Shown one piece after another: positions 35,555 to 48,609 of a DNA stretch of 64,000 nucleotides. A program made the position numbers and the translations under genes. The notes under the pieces were generated by a model. The model was given only the letters and a program-made list of their open reading frames with translations. It was not told the DNA's origin and did not search any database. The DNA comes from Pontederia crassipes (taxonomy: Eukaryota; Streptophyta; Magnoliopsida; Commelinales; Pontederiaceae), in assembly GCA_030549335.1 (NCBI GenBank), contig JAUKPH010000017.1:5851501-5915500 (forward strand), read 5' to 3'. Within the stretch, counting starts at the first letter, position 1. Each line of letters opens with the position of its first letter.

Positions 35555-36668
35555 TGATCATTCCTTATCATGATCATAATTATTATAGATAAACCCACAA
35601 AATTAACATAAAATTTGATCGCATTCAAAACACTTTTCACATATTATTAGGAGAATTGAATGAGTAAAAGGGGGACTAATCACTTTTCAAATTTTAAAAT
35701 CTGAACAGGGAGGAGAACAAAAATGAGAGGAAAGCTCGGAAGAAGGGGGAGGACGGTGAGCAAGAGGAAGAAGGTGGAAGAGAGGATTACTGGGGCGATC
35801 AAAATTTATGACAAACTAAAAAGGATTTTTGGTTCCCTTGTGATGATACCTTGTTAATGTTATTTCTTTTAGTTCTGTGATGCCGTACCTTTGACTTCTC
35901 ATTTTCTTTTTTGCTTGATGCACTGCACTTTTATTATTTATATTTGGTTCCAATTAGATCGAGAGATCAATTATTTCCTCTTTGAAATAGTTCCCTCCGA
36001 GAGGAGGAATTGATTACATTACTTGATGTGTTGTTAGCAATAAGTGATTTAGTATTTATGTAGAGATCGAGAGATCCATTATAAAGAGCATTTGGTAGGT
36101 GAGAGCCCTCAACTGTTGCGAGATGTATTAGATGTATTTCTATTGCTCTGATTAGGATAAAAGAACAGATTGTCAAAGATCGAGAGATCATTCCCTTCTT
36201 ATGATTAAAATAATGAGAATTTGATTAATCAGTAGTCCTAATCTAATACTTAACGGCTATTCTTTCTTCAGCTCAAAGAGAGGTCGGCGAGCCGAAAGAT
36301 AGAGTAATTACTTTGCGTTACAAGATTAGAAGATCATTCAATTCATGAGTGAAGAACTAAAATACAATAGTTTCAACAGGTTCATCACAAGAGAATCTCT
36401 TCCATTACATTATGTTCTCTTTTCATTCTCTTTTATTATTCTTTCTTTAAGTTTTGTTTCTTCGATATCCGACTTACTCTTAATCATTTCATGACAACTT
36501 TTAGGATATAAATGGATTGGTGATAGGTCTAAATCAACGGGGTTACGACACTCAGGATTTCTACTCGACCTGTGCACTTGCAGTTGTGTGAACTCTAGAG
36601 TAAAAATTTAAACACAACTATAACTACTTTTAGTACGAGAAATCCACACCCACACAAATTTCACGTCA
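35555..36668 (+). repeat. Athila LTR, first copy
   Basis: It runs from tgatcattccttatc to cacgtca. It is near-identical to 45704-46816 with scattered substitutions and a few indels. It is followed by the primer-binding site six bases downstream. Confidence 0.85.
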
Positions 36669-36674
36669 AGTTTT

Positions 36675-36692
36675 TAGCGCCGTTGCCGGGGA
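36675..36692 (+). other. Athila primer-binding site, first copy
   Basis: tagcgccgttgccgggga differs from the usual Athila site by one base (tagc for tggc). Confidence 0.85.
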
Positions 36693-36785
36693 ATTAGATT
36701 ATTATTCTCTATTTATATTTTTGTTATTTGATTTCTTAATCATCTGTTGTTAAATCCTTTCTTCTAATTTTGGGGGAATTATTAT

Positions 36786-38150
36786 ATGCCCAGAACTGCT
36801 CGCAGACAACACAATTGCTTGAACTAAATCCTGAAATTGATCGAAGTTTCAAAAGAAGAGTACGAGAACATAAACATAGAATGCTTTTTACAGAAGGAAC
36901 GAGCAGCACTCAATCAATAAAGCTCGAGGTGAATTCTGAACTAGAAGTAGAAATGATGGCCCAATAACAAGAACAACCTCAACCGTCAGTCCCGTCATTG
37001 AAAGAACTCTATACCCCCACCAGAGATGGGTTAGAGTCAGCTCTTTTGAAACTAGCTATCCAAGCTAACAATTTCGAGTTAAATTTTTTTTATCTCCACA
37101 ATTCAACAGAACCAATTCGGGGGAAATTCAGATAAAGATCCAAATCAACATCTTAAAGACTATTTAGAAATACGCGAGACGACAAAATTGAATAGAGTCT
37201 CAACAGAAGCATTGAGATTAAGAGTCTTCTCTTTTTCACTAAGAGGCAAAGCCAAACAATGGCTTTAGTCACTAGAACTGCGAGAACTAACCACCTGGGA
37301 ACAATTGGTGAAAGTTTTCTTGTCAGAATATTTCCCTCCAAGTAAGACAATTAAGATTAGAAATTATGCTATTGGCTTTGTTCAATAAGAGCAGGAAACA
37401 TTGTACGAAGCTTGACAAATGTTCAAGACATTGTTAAGGTTATGTCATCATCATGGTTTGAGCAAATGGATTTTGGTCCAATCCTTCCACAATGGTCTGA
37501 ATTATGCTTAAAAAATAGCACTCGATAATGCTGCGGATGATGTCTTTATAAAAAAAATGTGGACGAAACATATCAACTTATAGAAGAAATATCCAGGAAT
37601 CAGCATTTCTTAGCTCATTAAAGATCTAATGAGCCAATCGCTTTCACTCAAACACGATTGGACGGTGAAGATTTTTCCTCTAAAGTGGAGTACATTGTTC
37701 AGAAGGCAATTAGTAGACTGGGACTTAACGAAGCTAACCCTACTATTAATATGATAACAAGATGCTGTGAAATATGCGATTCATCCGATCATATTTTCGT
37801 GCATTGTGAATTATTAAAGCAGTAAGAACATCAACATCAAGCAAATGCTATAGGCCCTTATCATTCTAATAATGAGCCGTACTCCAATACTTTTAATCTT
37901 GGATGGAAAAATAATCCAAAGTTTTGCTATAGAAATAATCCTCAACAAGCTCAAGCTCCTACTTTGCAAAACAGATTCAATCAAAGAACTCATCCTCAAA
38001 ATTCCCTGACGGATCAAGGCTCGTCTTCTACGAACAAGCTTGAAGTAATGATGGAGAAGTATATGTCAAAACAAGACACTCTGAAAAGATTGAAAGTCTT
38101 TCTATTCATAATAAAATTTTGGAAACACAGATAGCTCCACAGGCAGCATC
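36786..38150 (+). pseudogene. Athila gag remnant, first copy
   Basis: Starts ATGCCCAGAACTGCTCGCAGAC. It parallels 46931-48560 but has more damage: an extra caca near 36810 shifts the frame, there are stops near 36967 and 37269, and a deletion occurs near 38080-38160 relative to the second copy. A CCHC-like pattern (CCEICDSSDH) survives near 37765. Confidence 0.75.
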
Positions 38151-38158
38151 TTCTTCAG

Positions 38159-38580
38159 ATGACATCTTATGCAAAATTTCTTAAAGACATTCTATCAAAG
38201 AAAAGAAGAATACAAGAAAATGAAACAATTGTGTTAACTGCTGAAGCCAGTGCAGTAATTCAAAACAAACTGCCCCCGAAACTAAAGGGCCCCGAGAATT
38301 TTTTTATACCATGTGAAATTGGAAACAGAAGAATACAAAGAGCTTTATGTGATCTTGGTGCTTCTGTGAGTGTTATTCCTCTTTCACTATGCAGGAAATT
38401 TGAAATGTGTGACGTTAAACTTACACACAAATATGTCTCTCCAATTGGCGGACCGATCTATTAAGATCCTACAAGGAATTTTGGAAAAACCAATTAAAGT
38501 AGGAAATTTTTACATACCGGCTGACTTTGTAGTCCTAGATAGGGATGAAGATAATCAAGCTCCCATTCTACTGTGAAGAC
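38159..38580 (+). pseudogene. Athila aspartic protease remnant, first copy
   Basis: The frame at 38159-38464 contains ALCDLGASVSVIPLSL; D-L-G-A-S replaces the usual D-S/T-G catalytic triplet in the manner of Athila proteases. A frameshift follows near 38460. Confidence 0.8.
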
Positions 38581-38649
38581 ATTTCCTTGCTACAGCAGGA
38601 GTAGTACAAACAAGGTCGTCTTACGTTTCAGATAGGTGATGACACAGTA

Positions 38650-40433
38650 GAATTTCGGTTGAATCACATTATTAACTATACAGACATGGAAGATTATCAC
38701 CTTCAACCTGAACAAGTGGATCCTCTAATACAGAAGGTTGCGTCAGTTATCCATATATCTGATCCTTTAGAAGTATCCCTCGGGAATCAAGAATCATCTT
38801 TATGGACTAAAGAGGAAGCCAAGATTCTTATTAGTTATATGCTCTCGACACAAATACAACCCTCATATAATTCACTGAAGGATCAATCTACATATTATTT
38901 ACAGCTTCCAGCTCGAAGAAACCAATGAAACCTAAGTTGAAAACACTTTCACAAAATCTCATATATGAATTTTTAGGAGAAGATTTCACTTGCCCAGTAA
39001 TCGTCAGTGCAAATATAAAGCCGGATCAACTTCAACAGCTGTTAGACAAACTGAAAGCCTATAAACATATTATCGGTTATACTCTGAATGATCTCAAAGG
39101 GATTAATCCTTCTATTTGTATGCATCATATTCATATGGAAAAAGATTACAAATCTTCCATTGAAGGACAAAGAAGGCTCAATCCAACGATGAAAAAATAG
39201 TGAAAAAAGAAGTGATTAAACTTCTGGATGCTGAAATCATTTATTCCATATCAGACAACTAGTGGGAGAGCCCCGTGCAGGTCGTGCCAAAGAATAGTGG
39301 AATAACTGTAATAAAGACAGAATCAAACAGCCCATTTCAACATGAACTATAATCGGATGGAGGATGTGTATTGATTTTAGAAAGCTAAACAAAGCCACCC
39401 GAAAGGATCACTTTTTTCTACTATTCATTGACCAGATGTTAGAAAGGCTAACGAACCACTCTTACTTCTGCTATTTAGATGAATTTTCTGGATTTCATCA
39501 GATTCCTATTCATCCAGATGATCAGGAAAAGACTATCTTTACATGTTCTTATGGGACTTTCGCATATAGGAGAATGCCCTTTGGGCTATGCAATGCCCCA
39601 GCAAGCTTCCAAAAGTGCATGATGTCAATTTTCTTTGATTATATTGAAGAAATAATGAAAGTATTCATGGACGACTTTTCGGTGTATGGTACTATCTTTG
39701 AAATTTGCTTGCATAATCTTGGAAAAGTCTTACAGAGATGTGTCGAAACTAATTTAGTATTAAACTAAGAGAAATGACATTTTATGGTACAAAAGAATTA
39801 GTAGTCCTATGACACATTATTTCAGGCAGAAGTATTGAAGTCGACAAAGCTAAGGCAGAAGTGATTGAAAACTTACCCCCACCTACTAATATTAAGGAAA
39901 TCAGAAGTTTCCTTAAACATGGAGGATTTTATCAATGTTTCATCAAGGACTTTTCTCTTATTACAAGACCTTTAACAAAACTCTTATCCAAAGAAGCAGA
40001 GTTTATATTCGATGAAGAATGTTTAAAGGCTCTTGAAACTTTAAAAAGAGCTCTCACAACAGCCCCAATTATCCAACCGCCTGATTGGTCTTTACCCTTT
40101 GAAATCATGTGTGATGCTAGTGATCAAGCTATCGGAGCAGTATTAGGACAGAGGAAGGACAAGAAGCAACATGCAATTTATTATGTTAGTAGAACCTTCG
40201 ATGATGCACAGATCAATTACGCCACAACCGAAAAAGAATTTCTAGCAGTTGTTTTTGCAATGGACAAATTCAGATCCTATTTGGTTGGTTCTAAATTCAT
40301 CGTGTACACTGATCATCAAGTCATCCGATACTTGATCTCTAAAAAATATGCTAAACCTAGGCTGATTAGATGGATCCTTTTGTTACAAGAGTTGAAATCA
40401 AAGAAGAAAAGAAGTAGAAAATCAAGTAATTGA
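38650..40433 (+). pseudogene. Athila reverse transcriptase and RNase H remnant, first copy
   Basis: RT blocks: MCIDFRKLNKATRKD near 39364, FSGFHQIPIHPDDQEK near 39486, RMPFGLCNAPASFQ near 39571 and the catalytic FMDDF near 39664. RNase H follows with [13 protein letters not shown] near 40108 and TDHQVIRYL near 40308. Stops or frameshifts lie near 39200, 39260, 39768 and 39860. Confidence 0.85.
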
Positions 40434-40654
40434 TCACCTCTCTCAACTTCAATTGTCAGAACAGGAAGTTAATTCTAGCACTTATGAAAATATTAATGAT
40501 TCCTTCCCTGATGACCAATTGTTCTCGATTCAGGAAGCACAAGTCCCATGGTTCGCTGATTATGCCAACTATTTAGCCTCATGAGTTTTACGACCTGATT
40601 TATCCTATCAACAAAAGAAGAAATTCTTTTCAGGCATTAAATATTATTTCTGGA

Positions 40655-41860
40655 ATGTACCATTTCTCTTCAAAAAAATGTGCAGATGGAATATATCGAA
40701 AATGTATACTAGAAGAAGAACAATCTGTCATACTACAAGAATGCCATTCATTTTCTTATGGTGGTCACGGAGGATATCAAAAGACAGCTTCTAAAGTTCT
40801 CCAAACATATTTTTACTGGCCTACTCTATTTAAGGATGCAATCAATTTTGTCAAATCTTGTGATGCTTCTCAAAGAAGTGGAAATATAGGCAAAATAAAT
40901 GAAACACCTCAGCAGCCTATGGTGGAGATAGAAATATTTGATATATGGGGAGTTGACTACATGAGACCCTTCCCTCCTTCACATGAGTATAAATTCATAC
41001 TTCTATCAGTTGATTATGTTTCAAAATGGATTGAAGCAATCCCTACAATCTCAGTATATTCAAAATCAGTTATCAAATTTTTAAAGATACAATTTTCCCA
41101 CGATTTGGGGTTCCCAGATTGGTCATTAGCGATGGAAGATCACACTTCATCGAACGAAGTTTTGAAAAATTGTTACTTAAATATGGAGTCAAATATCGGG
41201 TTTCTACTACGTATCACCCACAAACCAAGGGGCAAGCGGAAGTTTCGAATAGAAAAATTAAAATGATTCTCGAAAAGACGGTCTCAATAACTAGGAACGA
41301 CTGGAGTATGAAACTAAATGAAGCATTGTGGGCATACCGAATTGCATACAAAACACCAATAGGAACAATACCATTCAGATTAATTTATGGCAAGCACTGT
41401 CACCTATCGGTGGAATTGGAACATAAGGTGTTCTGGGCGATCAAAGCGCTAAATTATGACCTTCAAGCAGCTTCTGGCAATCGATTTTTGCAGCTCAACG
41501 AATTAGATGAATTAAGACTAGATGCTTCAACAACTCTTGCCTTTGCAAAGAAAGAACAAAGAAATGGCATGACATGCATATACTGAAAAAGGACTTTAAG
41601 GAAGGCGACCAAGTTTTGTTGTTTAATTCCTGACTATGACTTTTTCCCGTAAAGTTAAGAACGAGATGGTCTTCACTATTGAAAAAAAAATATTCTCATG
41701 GCGCAGTAGATATCAAAAATACCAAGTCAAAAATTTTCAAGGTCAACGGGCAGAGATTGAAACACTACAACCCATGCGCAGGAAGGTTCAAAAAAGCCTT
41801 ACACCTGTAACCGGTCTATTAAAAGAAATAAGGTCGAGCTAACGACGTTAAACAAAGGCG
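40655..41860 (+). pseudogene. Athila integrase remnant, first copy
   Basis: The zinc-finger region has GGHGGYQKT and CDASQRSG, where the last Cys of the CxxC pair is Ser. The core has WGVDYM (first Asp), ISDGRSHFI (second Asp, in another frame) and [10 protein letters not shown] (Glu). A frameshift lies near 41110. Confidence 0.8.
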
Positions 41861-42183
41861 CTACAAGAAGGCAACCCAACCAAATAAACGGCTATTAGCC
41901 ACATCATCACTCACACAAGACAAAAAATCATCAGAATATCACCTAAAAAGTACATCTACTAGATTTAGTTGAAAATCCCAATAGAATCTAGTACCGTATC
42001 TGCCCAAAAGCCCACTTTTCCAAATCCCACACGAACACCCCTGTGTCATTTCATTTCTCCACCCCACTACTTCTTCTCCAACTCCTATTGCACATCAAAC
42101 ACCGCTACCTGAAATCCCTAACTGTCCTTTATCATCCTCCGAACGCTCTGTAAATCACCCTGAGCTCATACACAGTCGGCACT

Positions 42184-43486
42184 ATGAAGAGGACGCGCAC
42201 ATATTCGGACTCTGAAACCAGCAATTCCTCCGACTCCATTAGACATCGTCTATGCCCGGACGGCCTCTTGCACCCAACATCTAATACACGACAACCAGAG
42301 AACAGCGAGGAAGCTCAACGCCTCCTAAACACTAGGTGCAGAAAATTCTCCTCCACCCGATTTCTGGATTTTCCTACTCTTGAGCCTCTCGGCTTGTTTG
42401 ATGACATCAAAACCCTACTCCATCGTTCTTGTCTCTTACCTTTCTTGATGACATGATGGGAACTCTACAAAGAGGTATCGACAGAATTTTTAGGGACTGT
42501 ATATCCCACTAGCTTTGATGAAGACGGCGTTCCAGATCATATCAAATTTCGTCTGCGCAATTAGGACCTCTCCATGAGCTTGACACTTTTGCTCGTTTTC
42601 TAAATCTCCCAAATATCGACAACAGAACCCCTCCATCGGCTTTTCCTGTATTTGAAGTCTGATATCAACTCACCGGACGATGCACAGACAACATTCTCCA
42701 ATTGGTTGGCCAACAACTTAAAAACCCTATCTTCCGATACCTCCACATTCTCCTTACCAACACTGTTTTAATCTGTCCAAACACTATGAGAGGGATTTTG
42801 TCTCTACTGATGAACTTTTCATCCTATGGTGTCTTCTCTCAAACATAGAGGTTAACTTCTTTATGCAAAATTTGCTCAAATAATCAACTCGCGAGTGCAA
42901 TCAGATCCTTTGTGGCAATCACATTACACCTATAGCCGAACATTATGTGTTTTTAGAAGACACCACTCCAGCAGCTGCTACTATGCTTGTTTTAGACTTC
43001 CTGACTCGAGGAGTCCTCCTTATAGTCAATAGCCAACATTTCTAGCGATAATCTAACCCATCTGTTCTATTCCAGTTGCCTAATCTTCGACAATCTTCCA
43101 TCCCGGAAGGTCGAAATTGGTGAATGGATAATTTCATCCAAGTTACAAGACCAATCCCAACACTCTCTCCATTGCTCCTAGATTATACTACCCCACGAGT
43201 CCCATCTGGTACAAGAACCCCAAGAAGGCATTTGTCACTTCCTCCTCTTCATCAGCCCCAGATGCCTTACATCCTCAACTCTTCTCATCCTCTGATAAAT
43301 TGAGCCTCATCCTGGAACAAGTCTCTAAACTTGCAGAGGCCACAGCTCGTCAACACGAAGACATACAGGCACTCAAGGATCAACTCCACACTTTGGAGCA
43401 ACAAGGCCTAATGCATCAACAACAAGTACAGGGAATTGAGGCTGTCCAATATTTTGTTCAAACGACCCTCAGTGACATACAACAAG
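42184..43486 (+). pseudogene. Athila env-like or third ORF remnant
   Basis: It lies between integrase and the 3' LTR, as the extra Athila ORF does. The start segment (MKRTRTYSDSETSNSSDS) and FSSTRFLDFPTLEPLGLFDD are recognisable. Stops and frameshifts follow. The C-terminal part (43300-43486) is a Gln-rich coiled coil (LKDQLHTLEQQG). It is interrupted by the TRIM cluster and resumes at 44657 (QQVIDRLLELQPPPG). Function of this ORF is not established. Confidence 0.65.
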
Positions 43487-44656
43487 TGTAACACCCTCCA
43501 ACCGAGGATCTTGTTCCGCATTTTGATTTTGGGATGAGCTCTCCCCTCTTGTCGTCATGACCCTAATTAAACCAAGCACATGTATACTTCGAATTAATAA
43601 TATGAAAGGTCATTCCTTAGACCTAAACAAATGTAAAACAACATCCTAAAACTTAAACAAACTTAAAGAATAACCATATCATCCTAGACAAGATCATGCA
43701 ACTCTTAACAAAAGGATAGGACATATTGCTCTGATACCATATGTAACACCCTCGCACTTGGGCCATAGCATGATACCATATTATCCACTTTGGGCCTAAG
43801 CCCGCATGGTTTTACTAAAATAAGTCCTACCAGGCCAAGGCCATGTTCCCATATATACCCAACATCTCTCATGTGACTTATGCATGTGGGACTAATCTAA
43901 GGCATGCCCCATGCACCCTTCCCCCCTTAGGGGACTCAACGCCCTCGCACCCTTCCCCCCTTAGGGGACTCAACGCCCTCGCACCCTTCCCCCTCAGGGG
44001 ACTCAACGCCCTCGTTGAGTGATCGCACCCTATCATGCACAGAGGCTCACGCGGAGTGGCTCTGATACCATATATAACCTTCCCCACTAGTGTGGGATAT
44101 TGTCCGCTTTGGGCTTCGGTCCGATTTTCTCAAAATGCGTCACACCTGGTGAAGGACATGTTCCCATATATACTCAGCATCTCTCCCGTGACTTATGCAT
44201 GTGGGACTAATCCAAAGCATGCCTCATGCATCATGGTGCATGATGCATGCCTTAGATTAGTCCCACATGCAAAAGTCACGGGAGAGATGCTAGGTATATA
44301 TGAAAACATGGCATTGACTTGGTAGGATGTGTTTTGATAAAATCGTGCGGACTTAGGCCCAAAGCGGATAATATCCTACGCAAGTGCAAGAGTGTTAAAT
44401 ATGGTATCAGAGCCATTCCGCGTGGACCTATGTGCATGGTGGAGTGCGATCACTCAACGAGGACGTTGTGCCCCCTAAGGGGGGAAGGGTGCATGAAACA
44501 TGCCTTGGATTAATCCCACATGCATAAGTCATGAGAGAAATGTTGTGTATATATGGTGATATGTCCTTCATTAGGTGTGACGCGTTTTAAGAAAATCGTG
44601 CAGGCTGAGGCCCAGAGCGGATAATATCACACGCTAATGAAGAATGTCACAACAAG
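43482..44656. mobile_element. Composite of head-to-head TRIM elements with 5-bp duplications
   Basis: The body 43487-44651 starts tgtaacacc and ends gtcaca. It is flanked by acaag at 43482-43486 and 44652-44656. It contains four short LTR copies: two on the minus strand (43742-43915, 44073-44235) and two on the plus strand (44237-about 44398, 44490-44651). Primer-binding sites for initiator tRNA-Met are at 43728-43739 (minus), 44058-44070 (minus) and 44402-44414 (plus). A polypurine tract aaggggggaaggg is at 44477-44489. The two pairs meet at a palindrome near 44220-44250. There is no coding region. The segment 43487-43727 is of unknown origin. Confidence 0.75.
43913..44013. repeat. Three-copy 34-bp repeat around the TRIM polypurine tract
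   Basis: Units 43913-43946, 43947-43980 and 43981-44013 each read gcacccttcccccc(tt/ct) then aggggactcaacgccctc. On the minus strand this triplicates the polypurine tract next to the LTR. Confidence 0.95.
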
Positions 44657-45690
44657 TCATTGATCGTTTACTTGAGCTCCAACCACCTCCTGGCCCCTCT
44701 TCCTGGCATGATCGACACTGAGGACAGGGTCGACTCTAAACTTAGGGGAGAAGGCAATATGGTACATTTCTACACTTACTCTTCCCTCGATATATTCTTA
44801 TTTACATTTTTTAATAATTTCATAACCATTTTTCAATGAGTTACTATTTTGTTTTATGAAACCATATTAGATTACCACATTCCAACATTTTTTTTCTAAG
44901 AGATGATAATTTTTACCCCATAGCCACAGCCTCTTTTGCAACTTCCTGAAACCATGTTCAAGAACACCTTGTTATTCCTGTCAAACTTTAACGTATTTCA
45001 CGATCTAATTCAATGCTTTAAGTGAAGGGCTATGGCTATAAGAAAGTGGTTATTTTGAAATCTTAAAAGCTTGACGACCAATCCTACTCATGCTCATCTC
45101 TCAATCACAACACAGTTAATAATTATGTTAATGCTCACATCTTCAGTGCAGTATTGAGTTTAGTGAAAATGAAATGGTGAAAATGATCAAAGCAAAAGTT
45201 AAAAGCAAAAAGAAAAGAGGGCTAGTGTATCCCCAGAAAGTACAAAAAGGGTGCATTTCGGAACCTAAATGAATTTGGGTGAGTAGATCCATAGGGATTC
45301 ATGCCTTGCAACCTAAGAGCAACTGTTCTGAGATGTGCCGATCAAAAACCTGTTACATAGATCATCCAGAGTAATATGGATAATAACATGAGTACTAGAT
45401 TAGCAAGAAGAATTAAGAATCAAAAGAAAGCTCATATTACACTATTATATTCAGCATTGACATTCTTATTATCGGTGTATCTTGTTGATGCTTTCTGATC
45501 TTGAGCTGAGTTTGGAGGAAGTTAAAAATATTTTGCTTTTAATACCTTCATTAAAGCCAGGGTGTTTGGGCAAAGAAAAGGCACTTGAGCAAAGAATATA
45601 AGGTCTGAATGTTGAAAGATGGCAGGGAAGCAAGGTGGAGACTTATCCCTTCATATTTTGAACATTGCTTGAGGACAAGCAAAAATCTAA
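44657..45690 (+). other. Athila 3' non-coding region
   Basis: It begins with the end of the env-like frame. It contains gaggacagggtcgac, ctaaacttaggggagaagg near 44716-44755 and later ttgaggacaagc near 45669, which are landmarks of the Athila/Tat 3' region. There is no further coding sequence. Confidence 0.6.
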
Positions 45691-45703
45691 GCTTGGAAGA
45701 ATT
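45691..45703 (+). other. Athila polypurine tract
   Basis: gcttggaagaatt lies directly before the LTR start tgatcatt; it is a weakened form of the usual purine run. Confidence 0.6.
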
Positions 45704-46816
45704 TGATCATTCCTTATCATGATCATAATTATTATAGATAAACCCACAAAATTAACATAAAATCTGATCGTATTCAAAACACTTTTCACATATTATTAGG
45801 AGAATTGAATGAGTAAAAATGGGACTAACTACTTTTCAAATTTTGAAATCTGAACATGGAGGAGAACAAAAATGGGAGGAAAGCTCGGAAGAAGGGGGAG
45901 GATGGTGAGCAAGAGGAAGAAAGTGGAAGAGAGGATTACTGGGGCGATCAAAATTTATGACAAACTAAAAAAGATTTTTGGTTCCCTTGCGATGATACCT
46001 TGTTGATGTTATTTCTTTTAGTTCTGTGATGCCGTACATTTGACTTCTCATTTTCTTTTTTGCTTGATGCACTGCACTTTTATTATTTATATTTGGTTCC
46101 AATTAGATCGAGAGATCAATTGTTTCCTCTTTGAAATAGTTCCCTCCGAGAGGAGGAATTGATTACATTACTTGCTGTGTTGTTAGCAATAAGTGATTTA
46201 GTATTCATGTAGAGATCAAGAGATCCATTATACCGAGCATTTGGTAGGTGAGAGCCCTCAATCATTGCGAGATGTATCAGATGTATTTCTATTGCTCTTA
46301 TTAGGATAAAAGAACGGATTACCAAAAATCGAGAGATGATTCCCTTCTTATGAATAAAATAATGAGAATTTGATTAATCAGTAGTCTAATCTAATACTTA
46401 ACGGCTATTCTTTCTTTAGATCATAGAGAGGTCGGCGAGCCGAAAGACAGAGTAATTACTTTGCATTACAAGATTAGAAGATCATTCAATTCATGAGTCA
46501 AGAACTAAAATACAATAGTTTTAACAGGTTCATCACTAGGGAATCTCTTCCATTACATTTTGTTCTCTTTTCATTCTCTTTTATTATTCTTTCTCTAAGT
46601 TTTGTTTCTTCGATATCCGACTTACTCTTAATCATTTAGTGACAACTTTTAGAATATAAATGGATTGGTAATAGGTCCAAATCAACGGGGTTATGACACT
46701 CAGAATTTCTACTCGACCTGTGCACTTATAGTTGTGTGAACTCTAGAGTAAAAATTTAAACACGACTAGAACTACTTTTACCACGAGAAATCCACACCCA
46801 CACAAATTTCACGTCA
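45704..46816 (+). repeat. Athila LTR, second copy
   Basis: It matches 35555-36668 from tgatcattccttatc to cacgtca. It is followed by a damaged primer-binding site at 46822-46838 (ttacgttgtcgggga, several bases lost). Confidence 0.85.
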
Positions 46817-46930
46817 AGTTTTTTACGTTGTCGGGGAATTAGATTATTATTCTCTATTTATATCTTTGTTATTTGATTTCTTAATCATTCGTTGTTAAAT
46901 CCTTTCTTCCAATTTTAGGGGAATTAGTAT

Positions 46931-48560
46931 ATGCCTAGAACTGCTCACAGACAATTGCTTGAACTAGATCCTAAAATTGATTGAACTTTCAAAAGAAGAG
47001 TACGAGAACATAAACATAAAATGGTTTTTATAGAAGGAACAAGCAGCACTCAGTCAATAGAGCTCGAGGTGAATTCTAAACCAGAAGCAAAAATGATGGC
47101 CCAACAACAAGAACAACCTCAACCGCTAGTCCCATCATTGGAAGAATTCTATACCCCCACTGCAGATGGGTTAGAGTCAGCTATTTTGAAGTCATCCAAG
47201 CTAACAATTTTGAGTTAAAATCTTCTTTGATCTCCACAATTCAACAAAAGCAATTCGGGGTAACTCCAGATGAAGATTCAAATCAACGTCTTAAAGACTA
47301 TTTAGAAATACGCGATACGACAAAATTGAATGAAGTCTCACCAGAAGCATTGAGATTAAAAGTCTTTTCTTTTTCACTAAGAGGCAAAGACAAACAATGG
47401 CTTCAGTCACTGGAACCGCGGGAACTAACCACCTGGGAACAATTGGTGAAAGCTTTCTTGTAAGAATATTTCCCTCCAAGTAAGACAATTAAGATCAGAA
47501 ATTAAGTTATTGGCTTTCTTCAAAAGGAGCAGGAAATATTGTATCAAGCTTGGCAAAGATTTAAGACATTGTTAAGGTCATGACCTCATCATGGTCTGAG
47601 CAAATGGATTTTGGTCCAATCCTTCCACAATGGTTTGAATTATGCTTCAAAAATGGCACTCGATAATGCTGTGGATGGTGTCTTTATAAAGAAAAATGTG
47701 GACGAAGCATATCAACTTATAGAAGAAATAGCCTGGAATCAGAATTTCTTAGGTCATTCAAGGTCTAATGAGCCAATCGCTTTCACTCAAACACGATTGG
47801 ACGGTGAAGATTTTTCCTCTAAAGTGAAGTACATTGTTCAGAAGGCAATTAGTAGACTGGGACTTAACGAAGCTACTCCTACTGTTAATATGATAATAAG
47901 ATGCTGTGAAATATGCGGTTCATCCGATCATATTTCCATGCATTGTGAATTATTAAAGCAGCAAGGACATCAACATCAGGCAAATTCTATAAGCCCTTAT
48001 CCTTCTAATAATGATCCATACTCCAACACTTTTAATCTTGGATGGAAGAATAATCCAAAGTTTTTCTGAAGAGACAATCCTCAGCAAGCTCAAGCTCCTA
48101 CCTGGCAAAACAGATTCAATCAAAGAACTCATCATCAACATTGCCTGACGAATCAAGGCTCATTTTCTACGAGCAAGCTTGAAGTAATGATGGAGAAGTA
48201 TATGTCGAAACAAGACACTCTGATGCAGAAGATGTTTGAAAAGATTGAAAGTCTTTCTATTCATAATGAAATTTTGGAAACACAGATAGATCAAGAGGCA
48301 GCATCTTCTTCAAGACAACTACGGATTTTACCTGGACAACTAGAGAAGAATCCAAAAGAACAAGTTCAAGCGGTAACTCTAAGAAGTGGGAAAACAATTG
48401 AACATACTAAGAGAACAAAACTAGAGACTTCAACATAGGGAAACGAGGAAAATTTAGAACAAGGTAAGGCAGCTCAACCAGAGGCTAAGCTGAATGAACA
48501 GAATGAAGTCAAGCAACAAACTCCGGAGGGACTTCCTAGCTAATCTACTTGTATACCGTT
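46931..48560 (+). pseudogene. Athila gag remnant, second copy
   Basis: Starts ATGCCTAGAACTGC. A TGA interrupts near 46981 and a stop lies near 47461. Segments FSLRGKDKQWLQ, FYHG-like SFHNGLN and CCEICGSSDH are typical of Athila gag. It is better preserved than the copy at 36786. Confidence 0.8.
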
Positions 48561-48609
48561 ACCTAAAGCTCTCGAGAAAATCAAACAAGATCAGTAGTTT
48601 GGCAAGTTC

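Noticed and set aside
43913-44013. CRISPR-like array
   Set aside because: The three 34-bp units are head-to-tail with no spacers, in a plant nuclear retroelement.
43727-44414. tRNA gene, suggested by tggtatcagagcc
   Set aside because: These are retrotransposon primer-binding sites, complementary to the tRNA 3' end; no cloverleaf surrounds them.
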